Positions 22,046-33,864 are shown, counted from the first letter of the stretch. The stretch: DNA of 64,000 nucleotides from Cyrtodaria siliqua (GCA_037043455.1 JAWPHD010000298.1:248001-312000), one strand, 5' to 3'. Notes: a model not told the origin generated them from the sequence alone. Made by a program: numbers and translations.

Positions 22046-22780
22046 CCTTTTGAAATCTGGGTGGCATTAAATGAAGGTTGTGTGCCCACTAGACCTAGAG
22101 CTAAATGGCATTATATTGGATTATGGCAAAACTGAATAGCCAAACAAAAAAATCTATAAATTAAACAATTCTAATCCACCCCTGGGGAATCTGTACGCAG
22201 CGAGCACAGGGTAATGAATTAGAATCAGATCGCTATCATGCAAGCCTATATTTGTATCATAAAAGTGTTATCTTTCGTACTTCAGCTATAGACATTGAAC
22301 TTGTAGTACGGTGAGTCGTAGGATACAGTAGCAATATTGCAGATAGTTTCTAAGTGCTTTAGTTTAAGTAGCTGAAATTTTGTAGGCACATTATATTGAT
22401 ATGACTTTCACATTACCCGTACAGCTTTGGTAATTGTTTTTCCACGAATTTGATACTTTGATGATTTTATATATACTTTCCACAACTTATGACAATAAAA
22501 TGGAATAACTTGATACAGATTATACAATTTACAGAACTGAACAGATAAGAATAATTATCGGGTATTATTTCATAATTTCATAATTTTTGAGTTTGAAATA
22601 GTCGGAAATTCATGAGAAGCCACACAGAATAAACACCATCAAAGTTTGTTTATAAATTGCATTGATCAAACCTTTTGTTTGATTGTTTGTTTGTTTGTAT
22701 GTGTTTTACGTCATTTACGTCGACTTTTTTTTTTTTAAAACCTTTTCGACTTTCGTACTATGCACTAACCTGTCAGAACA
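22046..22780. other. No gene recognised
   Basis: AT-rich with T and A runs and no supportable coding frame. Confidence 0.5.
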
Positions 22781-22784
22781 TTTT

Positions 22785-23180
22785 TCCTTTATAAACGGGG
22801 GCCGATATTCGGCCCATTCCCCTAGCAAAACAGACTATATTTTTCCCCTCTTTGGCTGAGAAAATTCCCCTAAAATATTTATTTTTTTGCTTAACATTAT
22901 TTCCTCCTGACTTTCTCAACATTTAATGTTTTTTGACAGTTTTATAGAAGACTGTTTATCTAATATATACCTCTTTTGCATATTTGGACACTGAAATCTT
23001 CAATTTCTGCCTAATATACTGTTCCCGCTATATCTCGAAATCACATTATGTTCTCCCCTTTATAAACTCGAAAATCACTATTTTTTTTCCCACATTGAAG
23101 GGCCTGGGCCTCTTCCCCTATTTCCGAAAAAAAGTCCTGCCTCTTCTTGCAATGTACAGATTCCCCAGGAGTGTATTCGA
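22785..23180. repeat. Degenerate repeat related to the hAT-like element at 34654
   Basis: The phrase 'tttctgcctaatatactg' at 23005-23022 closely matches the right end of 34654-34984 (tttctgcctaatacactg). The preceding bases (catatttggacac) match as well. The rest is unassigned. Confidence 0.5.
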
Positions 23181-23378
23181 GAATAAGTAAACAACATACC
23201 GCATATTCCTTCTCCATTCTTCAGTAAAGGCACTTAAATCATTTATTTGTTCCCAGCATCATTGGCTTCTGTAAGTCTCCAGTCTGTATCAGATAATAGT
23301 ATCAAATATTAAATCAATCAATTAACACAATCATAGAGAAGAATTCAATACATTAATCAGTTTTATATTTAATATTAA

Positions 23379-23693
23379 AGGGACACATGGTAATCTTTAA
23401 GTTTTTATCAAGCATTAAAATTAGTGTCTCGATTGATTAATTCAGTATCATTTTGACTTTAAACCTGTTTACATAAATTAAATAAGATTTTGAGTTTTCA
23501 AATTTCCTTCGTTATTCCACCATAGGTTTAAATATATTATTGGTGTAATTTAATTAACAGTTACTAAAATGCAAAAACAATTTGCTCTATAGGGTTCCTA
23601 TATTTCATATTAATGGATAAACAAATGCAAGATATGTAGGAAAAAAATGGGACTCCGTGAGTTTAACATGAATCAAGATTGCCTTGTGTCCCT
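23379..23693. mobile_element. 315-bp TTAA-flanked MITE
   Basis: TTAA at 23375-23378 and 23694-23697 flank a segment starting AGGGACACATGGTAATCTT. Its end, in reverse complement, starts AGGGACACAAGGCAATCTT, a 19-bp terminal repeat with two mismatches. An internal portion recurs at 37583-37705. The TTAA target and AGGG start resemble the large transposon at 11943-15567, so mobilisation by a related transposase is plausible but unproven. Confidence 0.85.
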
Positions 23694-23808
23694 TTAATAT
23701 TAACTGATAAATCAACTTTAATGTAAAGCTTGTAATACAGGAGAGTAAATCAAGCATATGTAGAATAATATCTCAAGTTGTGTTATAAGCAAGTATTAAA
23801 ATACATAG

Positions 23809-23940
23809 AGATTATTTAACTGCTGGAATCGATTATAGGGAAATCCTTCACGAGATGGTAGACGTGTGGTTCTTTTACAACACACGGCTACCATCGAGTG
23901 AAGGATTTCCATATAATCGATCACAACAGTTAAATAATCT
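23809..23940. repeat. 132-bp near-perfect palindrome
   Basis: The left arm (from 'agattatttaactgctgg') and right arm (to 'caacagttaaataatct') are reverse complements over ~60 bp with about eight differences, leaving a loop of only a few bases near 23874. This would form a strong hairpin. It could be a foldback MITE or a small-RNA precursor; no coding. Confidence 0.9.
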
Positions 23941-24199
23941 ATTTATTACATTTTTAATCACATTATGTATGATTTTATATTCGCTTTATTTAGCATTATT
24001 GGCGGATGACGTCGATGTCACCAACACGCTATAACTCAACGTTGCAGTTAGTTATTTTTGTGTTCAGGGTTAGTTATTAATATTTAGTGATTATGAATAT
24101 TTTTTCACTGAGAAATCCCAATCTTTCATCCATAGAAATGTAATAAAGTATATTAATATGATTTCTGAATTTTGTGTTTACTTCAATTCATTTCAGAAC

Positions 24200-24520
24200 A
24201 TTTTATTTCACATATATTTATTACAATTTGCATATGTTTATTACTTTTTGCATGTATTTATTCCATTTTGCATATATTCATTACTTTTTGCATATGTTTA
24301 TTACTTTTTCGCATTTTAAGCATTTAGGTAGAACAGTGTATACTTTGAACATTATGAATGGTATTTGGCAGAACATTGTCCTTTGTACATTATGAAATAA
24401 GTCATTTGGTAGAACATTGTCCTTTGTACATTATGAAATGAGTCATTTGGTAGAACATTGTCCTTTGTACATTATGAAATGAGTCATTTGGTAGAACATT
24501 GTCCTTTGAACATTATGAAT
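24200..24520. repeat. Two short tandem arrays
   Basis: 24200-24310 repeats 'tttttgcatatgtttattac'-type units. 24364-24520 repeats a 41-bp unit containing 'ggtagaacattgtcctttg' about four times. Confidence 0.85.
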
Positions 24521-24548
24521 AAGTTACTGCACAAAAATTCTGATGTCA

Positions 24549-24843
24549 GGCCACCATTAAAAAATTGTTTGTTTGCAGTTTCCGACCCATGGCTTTTAGG
24601 GGTGGGTCGGTAGGTAGGGATATATATATTTTTTTTAAAACATTTTTATTATTAACGTATGCTCATCGACGGCATGCAAATATCGTGTGCTTCACTAGTA
24701 TTATCCTTAGAGTTTTTTTTTTAAAAGGGTTTAGTTAAATATTAACAGAACATGCAAGAAAAATGAAAAAAAAATTGTTTGGGTCGGCGGATTTGCCGTG
24801 GGTCGGTCGCAAACTGCAAACAAACAATATTTTAATTTAGGCC
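24549..24843. mobile_element. 295-bp MITE with GGCC ends, 3-bp TSD (copy 1)
   Basis: The left end GGCC…ATTAAAA…ATTGTTTG is inverted at the right end, CAAACAAT…GGCC. The inner parts (gtttgcagttt, cgacccacggc) also pair, giving ~45-bp imperfect terminal repeats. TCA flanks it at 24546-24548 and 24844-24846. A second copy lies at 29749-30079. A 3-bp duplication fits PIF/Harbinger-type elements, but this is only a suggestion. It lies about 140 bp before the putative splice acceptor of the receptor gene. Confidence 0.85.
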
Positions 24844-24970
24844 TCAGAAAAAAAACTTCGAAAAGTGCCTTTAAATGAATACCCCTAGTCAGAAATATTA
24901 ATGAGTTCCCATATTTATTTATTTTTAATATATTCATTTTACTTTTCGAATATTTTATTCAATTATTTAT

Positions 24971-24981
24971 TTTCTTTGCAG
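24971..24981 (+). promoter_or_regulatory. Putative 3' splice site for the receptor 5' UTR
   Basis: The tract tttctttgcag, preceded by an AT/T-rich run, ends in AG at 24980-24981. It would start a 5' untranslated exon leading to the ATG at 25368. Inference only; no transcript evidence. Confidence 0.4.
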
Positions 24982-25367
24982 AAATCTAAAGCTAACACAT
25001 GAATTCCAAGAAGACAGAAGAGGCTGCTACACATACATTGTACATATCAGCCATAGATCAACACACATAGCCGGCAAGACACTCTGTGCATTGCAACAAC
25101 AATAAACTCAGTCAAGAAGTTCTTAATCCTGGATACTGCATCAATAATTGAGTCAGTAAAGAAATGCTGAAGACTGAATTAACCAACAATCATTAACCAG
25201 TAATTTGAAAAAAATAAATACATTCAGGTAATTAATAATGAAGATTGCATCAACAATGACTTTAAATTAAGAACATCTATAGACTTAATCGATTTACGAT
25301 AAAATGGTCAACCTGAGAATGTTTAGCCTGCATGAACAATTAATTCAGTGAAGTAATCCGAGGGAAA

Positions 25368-26903
25368 ATGTCGTTTGTCAACCAACCGCCAATTATACGG
25401 AAGGATCCTACGGATACTGAGATTACTTCCAAGAAGATCACGCTGATAGTGTTCATGTGTGTAATGAATGTTATAATGTTATTTGGAAACTCTCTTTCCA
25501 TTGCAACCATCTGTTATACTAAATCCTTACGAAAGCAAGTCTCGTATTGGTTTGTTTTAAACTTGGCCATAATCGACCTGATTGCATCAGTGACAGTCGT
25601 ACCATTAAATATTGTATGGGAATATCATGGAATATGGCCCCTCGACCATGCAACGTGTGATTTTTTTACATTTGCCGACATTGCTTTCAGCACGATATCG
25701 GCCTACTCTATCGTGTTGGTGTCTATAGATAAATACATGTATATTTCATATTCAATTCATTACTACCAAAGGATGACTAAGAGAAATGCTGGGATTTTAA
25801 TTTCGATAGTCTGGATTATTGTTTTCACTTTTGCCGCAATTCCCGTATTCACCAACGTTGCCATCAATGAAGAACAAAAAGACCAATATATAGAATTATC
25901 CAACGGAACGCGCACATGTATTTTTGTGATGACCGACAGTTTTGTTGTTATATCGGCTATCTTTAGATTTTTCATACCATTTGCCATACTGTGTCTTACA
26001 AGCCTCAAAACTGTTTGTATAGCACGGAAACACATCAGAAAAATTCAAGGTGTCACCAAGTCCACAACCTCGGATAAAAAAAAATCATTCAAGAATCAGA
26101 TTTTATCAAGTCAATCAGAGCCAAAATTAATTTACATGACATGTCAGAGTAATCAAAATAAATCACTTACTTACACTTCGTCACCAAACGTTCCCCAGGA
26201 AAATCCCACCTCCAACAATCGTGATCAAGCCCGCATTGGTTTCGATATTACAAACAAAGTAAGCCAGATTCCAGATTGCGGAGCAAATTGTACCACGAAG
26301 TGCAACACAGCAGAACCTGAAAATGCAAAAAATAAGAAACAATCAAAAAACCTCCAGGAAGATTCTGGCTCCATAAAAAGCAATGAAGTCGGTGTTAAGT
26401 CAGAATTAAGCAATCAAGCTCCCACTTTAGATTGCACAACAGCAATACATGAACAAATAGAAAATAACAATCAGTCAACAACGGATAACAATTTGACCAT
26501 CGTGCCGAGTAAATTGCCTGAACAAGAAAACAATGAATCTGAATGTAATAAAAACTGTGACTTATCAACACAATCAAAACATGTAAAAACAAGGACCAGC
26601 CATCTAAGACATAGCGACAGTATGAAAAGTATTGCAAGAAAGCGTTCACCTTATTGTAAACTTTTTGGAACTGTTAGTATAGTGATAGTTTTTTTTGTGG
26701 TGATGTTTGCACCATATTACTTCGCAACAATCACAGATATTTGGTGCCGCTGTCTCAAGGCATGGATTTACGAAGACATTCTCGCTGTATTGTACTATAT
26801 GCATTCATTTGTAAATCCATATATTTACATGGCAACAGATCGTAAATTTAAAGCTGCTCTTAAAATTCTTTGGGGAAAAATATGTTTAATATTTTATGTA
26901 TAG
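25368..26903 (+). CDS. Class A GPCR, biogenic-amine-receptor-like
   Basis: A 511-residue intronless seven-helix receptor, expected at the plasma membrane and coupling an extracellular ligand to G proteins. Landmarks: N41 in GNS (helix 1), D70 in NLAIID (helix 2), C97 and C184 for the conserved disulphide, D104 at position 3.32, D121-K122-Y123 in place of DRY, W149 (helix 4), P204 (helix 5), P449 in MFAPYY (helix 6), Y477 at 7.43 and N483-P-x-x-Y487 (helix 7). D3.32 and Y7.43 are the usual contacts for amine ligands, so an amine-type receptor is favoured; exact ligand unknown. The third intracellular loop is very long (about residues 215-430) and rich in Ser, Asn, Gln and Lys, as in muscarinic and some other amine receptors. 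Oddities: Arg 3.50 is Lys, and Trp 6.48 is Phe (F447), which may alter activation. NGT at 179 is a possible glycosylation site. The short tail has a Cys near the end. Confidence 0.93.
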   Translation: MSFVNQPPIIRKDPTDTEITSKKITLIVFMCVMNVIMLFGNSLSIATICYTKSLRKQVSYWFVLNLAIIDLIASVTVVPLNIVWEYHGIWPLDHATCDFFTFADIAFSTISAYSIVLVSIDKYMYISYSIHYYQRMTKRNAGILISIVWIIVFTFAAIPVFTNVAINEEQKDQYIELSNGTRTCIFVMTDSFVVISAIFRFFIPFAILCLTSLKTVCIARKHIRKIQGVTKSTTSDKKKSFKNQILSSQSEPKLIYMTCQSNQNKSLTYTSSPNVPQENPTSNNRDQARIGFDITNKVSQIPDCGANCTTKCNTAEPENAKNKKQSKNLQEDSGSIKSNEVGVKSELSNQAPTLDCTTAIHEQIENNNQSTTDNNLTIVPSKLPEQENNESECNKNCDLSTQSKHVKTRTSHLRHSDSMKSIARKRSPYCKLFGTVSIVIVFFVVMFAPYYFATITDIWCRCLKAWIYEDILAVLYYMHSFVNPYIYMATDRKFKAALKILWGKICLIFYV

Positions 26904-27176
26904 ATAGATATAAAATTATGTAATAGTTTATATCAATAACAAGAAATGTGGAAATTCCACGAAAACCAAGTTTACCGTAAGCTTTATACAAATCAGGGGC
27001 ACAGACTAACTCTATTTAGCTAGGAGCCAGCTGGGCCCCTGACTTAGAATTTTTAGGGGCCCAGTCCAAAAGTTAGGGGCCCAACAAAATACTATTTTAT
27101 TTTACCACTCTGGTGCATATTTATGAACAATTACATGCCATTACTCCGTGTTTATTGAATATTATAAACAACATAA
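26904..27176. other. Receptor 3' flank
   Basis: Probably 3' untranslated sequence. A 'ggggcc(c)' rich stretch at 27040-27090 looks like part of a dispersed repeat. The first good AATAAA hexamer I see is near 27440. Confidence 0.4.
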
Positions 27177-27338
27177 CAGGGGTTTAAAATTCCACTCGCC
27201 CGCTTGCCCAACACAACAATTTTGAGTGCAGGGCGAGAGACATTTTCTAGTATTTTAATACAATTTTGTTTTTCAGCATTCAAAATAACAATACTGAATA
27301 TAAGGGCAAGTTGCTTTTTGGAAAATTTGACACCCCTG
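27177..27338. mobile_element. 162-bp MITE-like element with CAGGGG ends
   Basis: The left end CAGGGGTTTAAAATT pairs with the right end AATTTGACACCCCTG (reverse complement CAGGGGTGTCAAATT), and 'gcttgccc' pairs with 'gggcaag' further in. No convincing target duplication was found, so the boundaries are provisional. Confidence 0.6.
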
Positions 27339-28129
27339 CATTACTGATCATTACAAGTCCAAGTTATCTATTTAATTATAAATAGTATTGTTAATGAGTT
27401 TTGTTATAAATGATCACAACTAGAATATGAAAATTATTGTAATAAAATATTAAAAATGATTAGATATTATTAAATTAATGTTTTATTTTGTTATAAATAT
27501 TTTATGTTGACATACAGTTTTAAAATTAATGTATGAGACCTTTTCTATCAACATGATTCTCTGCCATATATTATTGATGATTTCTAAAAGCACCGCATTT
27601 TATTAATTATAAGCGCCGCATTTTAGAATATCCAAAACCCGGAAGTGAAACCTAATTATTTCCCCTTCAAATTATAACACAAATTTATGATCATGTGTAA
27701 AATAAACACTACCATGTCTGTTTTAATGTTGATTTTATACCAGCAAATGTTACTTGTACTCTTGCACATCTAATTTTACATTGACAATCGAAGCGCAGAA
27801 TACCGTAACATGCAGATTTGTGGGAAACCGTATATCGCAACATCTCGAACATTGTCTTGTTTCCGCAGTGGAAAAATAAAAACAAACATTTGTTTCGTTA
27901 TTATTTTGTTAAGGTTTGTCTATTTCGGCCAAAAGTACGTAGTTCACGGGACCAAAGCAAAATCTGCGGGGTAAAATCTCCTCGAACTTAAATGTTTGTG
28001 TTGAATGATTACCCTTTTTTGGATTGAATATTTTTGGTCACCACATGGGCGCGTGAAAGTCAAATTTTGGTCGCCCAGACCATTTTTTACTCACCAAATG
28101 TTAGTTATACAATATTTCTTTCCATATAC
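27339..28129. other. No gene recognised
   Basis: AT-rich sequence with no supportable coding frame; 28005-28211 is open by chance and runs into the following repeat. Confidence 0.5.
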
Positions 28130-29545
28130 CCTACCTAACCACCAAGTTTCACTCCTAACTGAAGTTATTGTTCTGGAAACCATTTTTCTATTTTTAGTAA
28201 AAGTGAAATGACCTTGACCCAGTGACTCGAATGCAATGCCAAGATTCCTTTCCATAATTATAAGCTACCTACACAGCAAATATTATTGCCATATCTCATT
28301 CCTAACTAACATTTTGGCCAATAAACCTTTTTCTTTTTAGTAACAGTGACCTTGATCTGACCCCAGTGATCTCAAATGCAACCCGAAGCTTCCCTTCCAT
28401 ATCATATACCTACAATACAAGTTTTGTTTCAATATCTCATTCCTAACTAAAGTTATTACCCAGAAACCATTTTTCTATTTTTAGAAACACTGATTTGACA
28501 CCAGTGACCTCAAATGCAACCCCAAGTTTCCTTACCATAAAAAATACCTAGGCTACACAGCGAGTTGTGTTGCAATATCTCATGTCTAACAGAAGTTAAT
28601 GAGCAGAAACCATTTTTCTATGTTTAGTAACAGTGACCTTGACCCCAGTGACATCAAATACAATCCCAAACTTCCTTTCGTTATACGCTACCTTATTGAG
28701 TAGTTATTGAGCGGAAACCATTTTCTATTTTTAGTAACAGTGACCTTGAACCCAATGACCTCAAATATAAACCCAAACTTACTTTCCATATAAGCTACCT
28801 ACTCAGCAAGTTTGTTTTACGTTATTGAGTTGATAACAATTTTTCTATTTGATTAACAGTGACCTTGACCCCAGTGACCTCAAATGCAATTCCAGGCTTC
28901 CATTTAAGTACCCACACAGCAAGTTTATTTTCAATATCGCAATCCTAACATAAGTTATTGAGTGGAAAACATATTCTCCCTTTATTAACAGTGACCTTGA
29001 CCCCAATGACCACACAAGCAATACCATGCTTCCTGTCCATATAAACTACTAACAGTTATACAGCAAGTTTCGTCGTAATATCTCATTCACAACAAAAGTT
29101 ACTGAGTGGAAACCATATTTCTATTTTTAGGGACAGCAACTTGACCTTGATCTCTGTGACCTTGACTGCAATCATAAACTTCCTTTCCATATAAGCTACC
29201 TACACAGCAAGTTTCGTCATAATATCTCATTCCTAACAAAAGTTTTTGAGCGGAAACATTTTTTCTATTTTTAGCGATCATGACCTTGATCCCAGTGACC
29301 TCAAAATTAATGCTATCCCAAGCTTCCTTTCCACATAAGCTTCCTACAAAGCAGGTTTCGTTGCAATATCTCGTTCCTAACAAAAGTTATTGAGCGGAAA
29401 CTGTTTCTCAATATTCAGTAACAAAGACCTTGATCTTGACACCATTGATTCAATTGCAATCCCAAGGTTCCTTTCCATTTAAGCATACACAGCAAGTTCT
29501 GTCGCAATATCTCATTCCTAACCTAATTTATTGGGCGAAAACCAT
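28130..29545 (+). repeat. ~133-bp tandem repeat array, about 10 units
   Basis: Each unit contains 'ttctatttttagtaacagtg', 'ccttgaccccagtgacctc', 'cttcctttccatataagc' and 'caatatctcattcctaac'. Units are diverged and of variable length. Minus-strand frames through the array (for example 28845-29383) are repeat by-products. Confidence 0.9.
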
Positions 29546-29748
29546 GAGTTTGACACTGCCCGCTCCCCACAAATAACATTCGTCAATCTAATAACAAAGG
29601 AAAACAAAGGGTTAAAAATATCCATCTGAATAGTAGTAGTTTCCCCCAATGTCTCCATTGAAATGTCTATTTATGTTGGTCTGTTTTTACATCTATAGAT
29701 GAAATGCCTAAATTTGACGTAACGCCACCCAACAATCATTGCAACCAA

Positions 29749-30079
29749 GGCCACCATTAAAAAATTGTTTGTTTGCAGTTTCCGACCCACGGCTTTTAGG
29801 GGTGGGTCGGTAGGTAGGGATATATATATATTTTTTTAAAAACATTTTTATTATTAACACATGCCCATCGACGGCATGCAAATATCGTGTGCTTCACCAG
29901 TATTATCCATTTTTTTTTTTTTAAAAAAGGGTTTAGTTAAATATTAACAGAACATGCAAGAAAAATAAAAAAAAAAACTTGAGAAAAAATAAAATAAAAA
30001 AAATAAAAATTGTTTGGGTCGGCGGATTTGCCGTGGGTCGGTCGCAAACTGCAAACAAACAATAATAATAATTTAGGCC
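29749..30079. mobile_element. GGCC-ended MITE, copy 2, 3-bp TSD
   Basis: Same family and orientation as 24549-24843, with longer A-rich interior runs. CAA flanks it at 29746-29748 and 30080-30082. The two copies share nearly identical ends but different 3-bp flanks, which supports independent insertions. Confidence 0.85.
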
Positions 30080-30339
30080 CAAATTTCAACTGTCCTGAAA
30101 GCAGTTTGACATTTATATAAAAATGTACAATACTTGTTGCTGTGTCTGGAATAGTTCACAATGAGATAAAACATAAACGTGATAGAGGGTAATCCAAGGA
30201 ACAATCCCAGTATTTTGTTTTACAACTGAATAAAGGGTTTCAGTACTAGTAATATTATGGCCAAACTTATCCCAGTCATTATTTATCTTTACATCTGAAG
30301 ACGTTTGATAAAGTTCAGAAAAAAACTAGGACTATCACT

Positions 30340-30830
30340 TAAGGGGAATACTCCAGTTATGAAAACTTTTGAAGTGAAAGGTATGTATGAAGTTCATTAT
30401 ACAATATTAGAGATCAGAGTGGAAAGTTCTAGGTCAAACAAACGGTCATAATTCTGTAATAATTCGGCAATCAACCATATATGATGCAGAGGGACATGAG
30501 GTCATCAGTTGTTATGTGTATATGAAGTTTCAGAACAATCCATATGGAACTTTTCGAGAAAAATGTGTTGAGGGACATTACACAATATTAGTGTGGAAAA
30601 AGGCAAACAACAGGCAATTATTTTGTAATAAATTGGTCAATCAATAATGTGTGATGTAAAGGGACATAAGGTCATCAGTTGTTATGTGTATATGAAGTTT
30701 GGGAAAACCGTTACTGTTTAAGAAATAATTCAGTTACGCGACGCGACGTTACAGGACATGATGTTACGGACAGCGTGATTCCTATATAGCCCCCAATTCA
30801 CTTTGTGAAAGCGTGGGGTACAATAAAGAT
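30340..30830 (+). repeat. Tandem-repeat element, two ~177-bp units
   Basis: The phrase 'ggtcatcagttgttatgtgt' occurs near 30510 and 30671 with flanking similarity. The block ends in 'tagcccccaattcactttg', a terminal phrase of this kind of element. Confidence 0.65.
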
Positions 30831-30859
30831 GCTAGAGTGTCAAGAAAGCAAAATTTAGC

Positions 30860-31990
30860 ATTTTTAGCTCGACTTTTCGATGAAAAAAAAGTTCCATTAG
30901 TACTTTTTGCCTTATGCTCCAGACAAGAATTACAAGTATAAAATTACAAAGGGCAATAAGTCTAATTTGAATGAAGATTGGTTGTAGAACTCTGTATTTT
31001 CTCTCATTGCCCTTTATCGTTGTGTGAAGTTTCATTGCAGTCCCATTAGTAGTTTTTGATTTATGCCCCAGACAAGAATTATTCCAAAGGGCAATAACTC
31101 TATTTTGAATTAAAATAGAGTTATGGTTTTGTGCTCTGCACTTCCTCTCATTGTACTTTATTATTGTGTGAAGGAAGTTTCATTACAGTCACATGAGTGG
31201 TTTTGAGTTACGCTGTGGACAAGAATTATAAACTTGTATAACATTACAAAGGGCAATAACTCTATTTTGAATTTAAATAGAATTGTGGTTGTTGTGCTCT
31301 TCCTATTACTGCCTGTTATCATTGTGTGAAGTTTCATTTCAGTCTCATTAGTGGTTTTTGAGTTAGGCTCCGGACAAGAACTACAAGTATAATATTACAA
31401 AAGGCAACAACTCTAATTTGAATGAGGACACAGTTCTTGCATTATGCACTTCCCATCATTATGTGAAGTTTAATTGCAGTCCCCATGTCCCCATAAGTAG
31501 CTTTGAAGTTATGCTTCGGACAAAAATTCTAAATATAACATGACAAAGGGCAATAACTCTAATTTGTATGAAGACAGAGTTATAGTTCTTACACTTTGCA
31601 CTTCCTCTTATTGCCCTCTATCATTGTGTGAATTTAAGTTATGCTCCAGACAAGAATTCTAAGTATAAAATTACAAAAGACAATAACTCTAATTTGAATG
31701 AAGACAAGAGTTACGGTTCTCGCACTCTGCACTTCCTTACATTGCCCTCTATTATTGTGTGAAGTTTCATTGCAATCCCATCAGTAGTTTTAAAGTAATG
31801 CTCCCGACAAAAGTAGGTCGAACATAAGGAGGGACAAAGCTGCCCTCTATCATTACAAGTATGAAGTTTCATTGCAATCCCATCAGTAGTTTTAAAGTTA
31901 TGCTCCGGGCAAAAGTGGGAAGGACAGACGGACGGAAGGACAGACAAAGCGGCAAAGCTCCCCTGAAAGAAAAAATTCTGGGAGCATAAA
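30860..31990 (+). mobile_element. Non-autonomous element with ~150-bp internal repeats
   Basis: Starts 'tttttagctcgacttttcga' and ends 'ggacagacggacggaagg' followed by 'ctgggagcataaaaa'. Inside, about seven units carry 'ggcaataactctaatttgaa' and 'attgtgtgaagtttcattgc'. There is no coding capacity. Confidence 0.8.
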
Positions 31991-33000
31991 AAAAGATTTA
32001 TATCCTCGTCTGCATCCGGGTTAAAGTTTGTTGTAAGCTTGTATCTCCGAAACTACTTTACATTTCACACATGTATTTGGCACTATTAGACAACATTATA
32101 CAGCCCAGTCCTATAACTCAGAGCTCACATTGGCCATTTTCAAGTAATAGCCACACATTATTTAGTTAAAAGAAATGATAGCCATACCCCTCCCACATTG
32201 ATTTTTTTTTAATTTGTGAACCCTCTATACCTCCTCCAGGCAACCTATTTTCTAGATACAGATAGATTTACTTCTTTCATTCAAACAATATTTATTTCCC
32301 AGCACCAATTATATTTCAGTACACTATTAGGAAATTTATAATTAGGCAAATTCAGCAGTGTAAGATTGAGGTGTAGTGGCTTCATGTGTGACTGAGTGGC
32401 AAAGGTTAAATTAATATACAAAATGTAAAACAGCTCGCAAAAACAAAAATTTAAATTTTGGTCACGGTGTTGAACTGTTCTGGGACAAATAAGTATTACA
32501 AAACCTTGTTATTAGGGAGAATATCACAACATGTGTATATGTTGTGATACAATGTTTCAGTCTGAAAAACATTATTGTTTACTTCTGTACTTTTGTCATG
32601 TGACTAATATGTGACTAGCGTGTGCTTCCAAGTGAATAAAGAAAATATTCTATTGTAAATAAAAACAAAACACAACACAACTTTAACAAGAATTCAATCA
32701 GTAATAATATTAATTAAAAAAAATAAAAAAAATAATGATTACTGTAAACTCAGGGTTGATTAGTTTTGGAGTTGAATGTGAATGTAGAATTTCTGATATG
32801 CAACAGATTTTCAGATTGGTTAATCGCACCTAGAGATAAATATCACTGATTCTGATTGGCTACGTTTATAATTAGACCAAGCAAGTATGGTTTTGTACAC
32901 AAGCCTGCAAATACCATGCTAATTAGCAAATTAATAATCACTAACTGGCAATCATCGGGTTAAAAGATGTTTATTGCTGTCACGGGTCATTGTGGTCCAA
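31991..33000. other. About 1 kb without recognised gene
   Basis: AT-rich and low in coding signal. No repeat family could be assigned. Confidence 0.5.
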
Positions 33001-33210
33001 TATAAGAGGGCCTGTGGATGCTCTACTGGCTAAAGCTAAAGTTTTTGTATAAAAGGCCATAACTCTGTGAAAAATCATTCAACCAGAACATGGTGATGAC
33101 ATACGCAACAAGGCTTGGAACTGATCATCCCTGTCACGTTTCGCTGAAATCTGACCAGAGGTTCAGGAGAACTAGTCTGTACAAAGTTAGTGTATTAAAA
33201 CCTTTAAAGG
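33001..33210 (-). mobile_element. Right-end fragment of the 9963-15775 element family
   Basis: Begins 'tataagagggcctgtggatg' and contains 'gtgtattaaaacctttaaag', the reverse complement of 15568-15775. It therefore independently shows what the uninterrupted sequence around the TTAA insertion looks like. Confidence 0.85.
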
Positions 33211-33249
33211 GTCACATAACAGCATATGAACAAAAAAGGCACATAGCAC

Positions 33250-33712
33250 CTTTTACTTCTAATGTTACGATATATGGTTATAGGGTGTGGCTCTCAACAG
33301 TTTCCAATTTATGATCCATGGCCTATTTCCCCAGGGGTGGGGATGGACCCCAGAGCTGATGCTGGTTGTATGGATGTATCCGTCTGTACGTTCCCAGTAA
33401 GTGTATATATGGTTATAGGGTGGGGATCTCAACGGTTTCCAAGTTATGACCCATGGGCTATTTCTCTAGGGGCGGGGATGGACCATGGGGCTGATGCTGA
33501 TTGGATGATTGTATCTGTCTGTTCATGCCCAGTAAGTGTATATATGGTTTTAGGGTGGGGATCTCAACAGTTTCCAAGTTAAGACCCTTTGGTTAAGTCC
33601 CCAAGGGTAGAGATAGACCCCAGGGCCAATGCTGGTTGGATGGTTGTATCCATATAATAATTTTATTTATGGTTATATGGTGGGGATCTCAACAGTTCCC
33701 ATGTTATACCTA
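33250..33712 (+). repeat. ~133-bp tandem repeat, 3.5 units
   Basis: 'tatatggttatagggtgggg' recurs near 33269, 33408, 33540 and 33667, together with 'tctcaacagtttccaagtta' and 'ggatggaccccagagctga'. A further unit and a half lies at 35311-35480. Confidence 0.9.
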
Positions 33713-33864
33713 CATGTAGTGTTGTTCCGCATAATCGATTTAATCGATCATCAATCAGTTATGCCTTTGATCTGATTAATCTATTACAATTTTTCATGAT
33801 CGATTTTACTCGGTTGTTGAAAATTATGGCTTATTTCATTCTCTTGCACTAAAATATACAAGAA

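Noticed and set aside
27177..27338. hAT-type target duplication for the CAGGGG element
   Set aside because: The adjacent 8-mers (caacataa and cattactg) do not match, so only the inverted ends are claimed.
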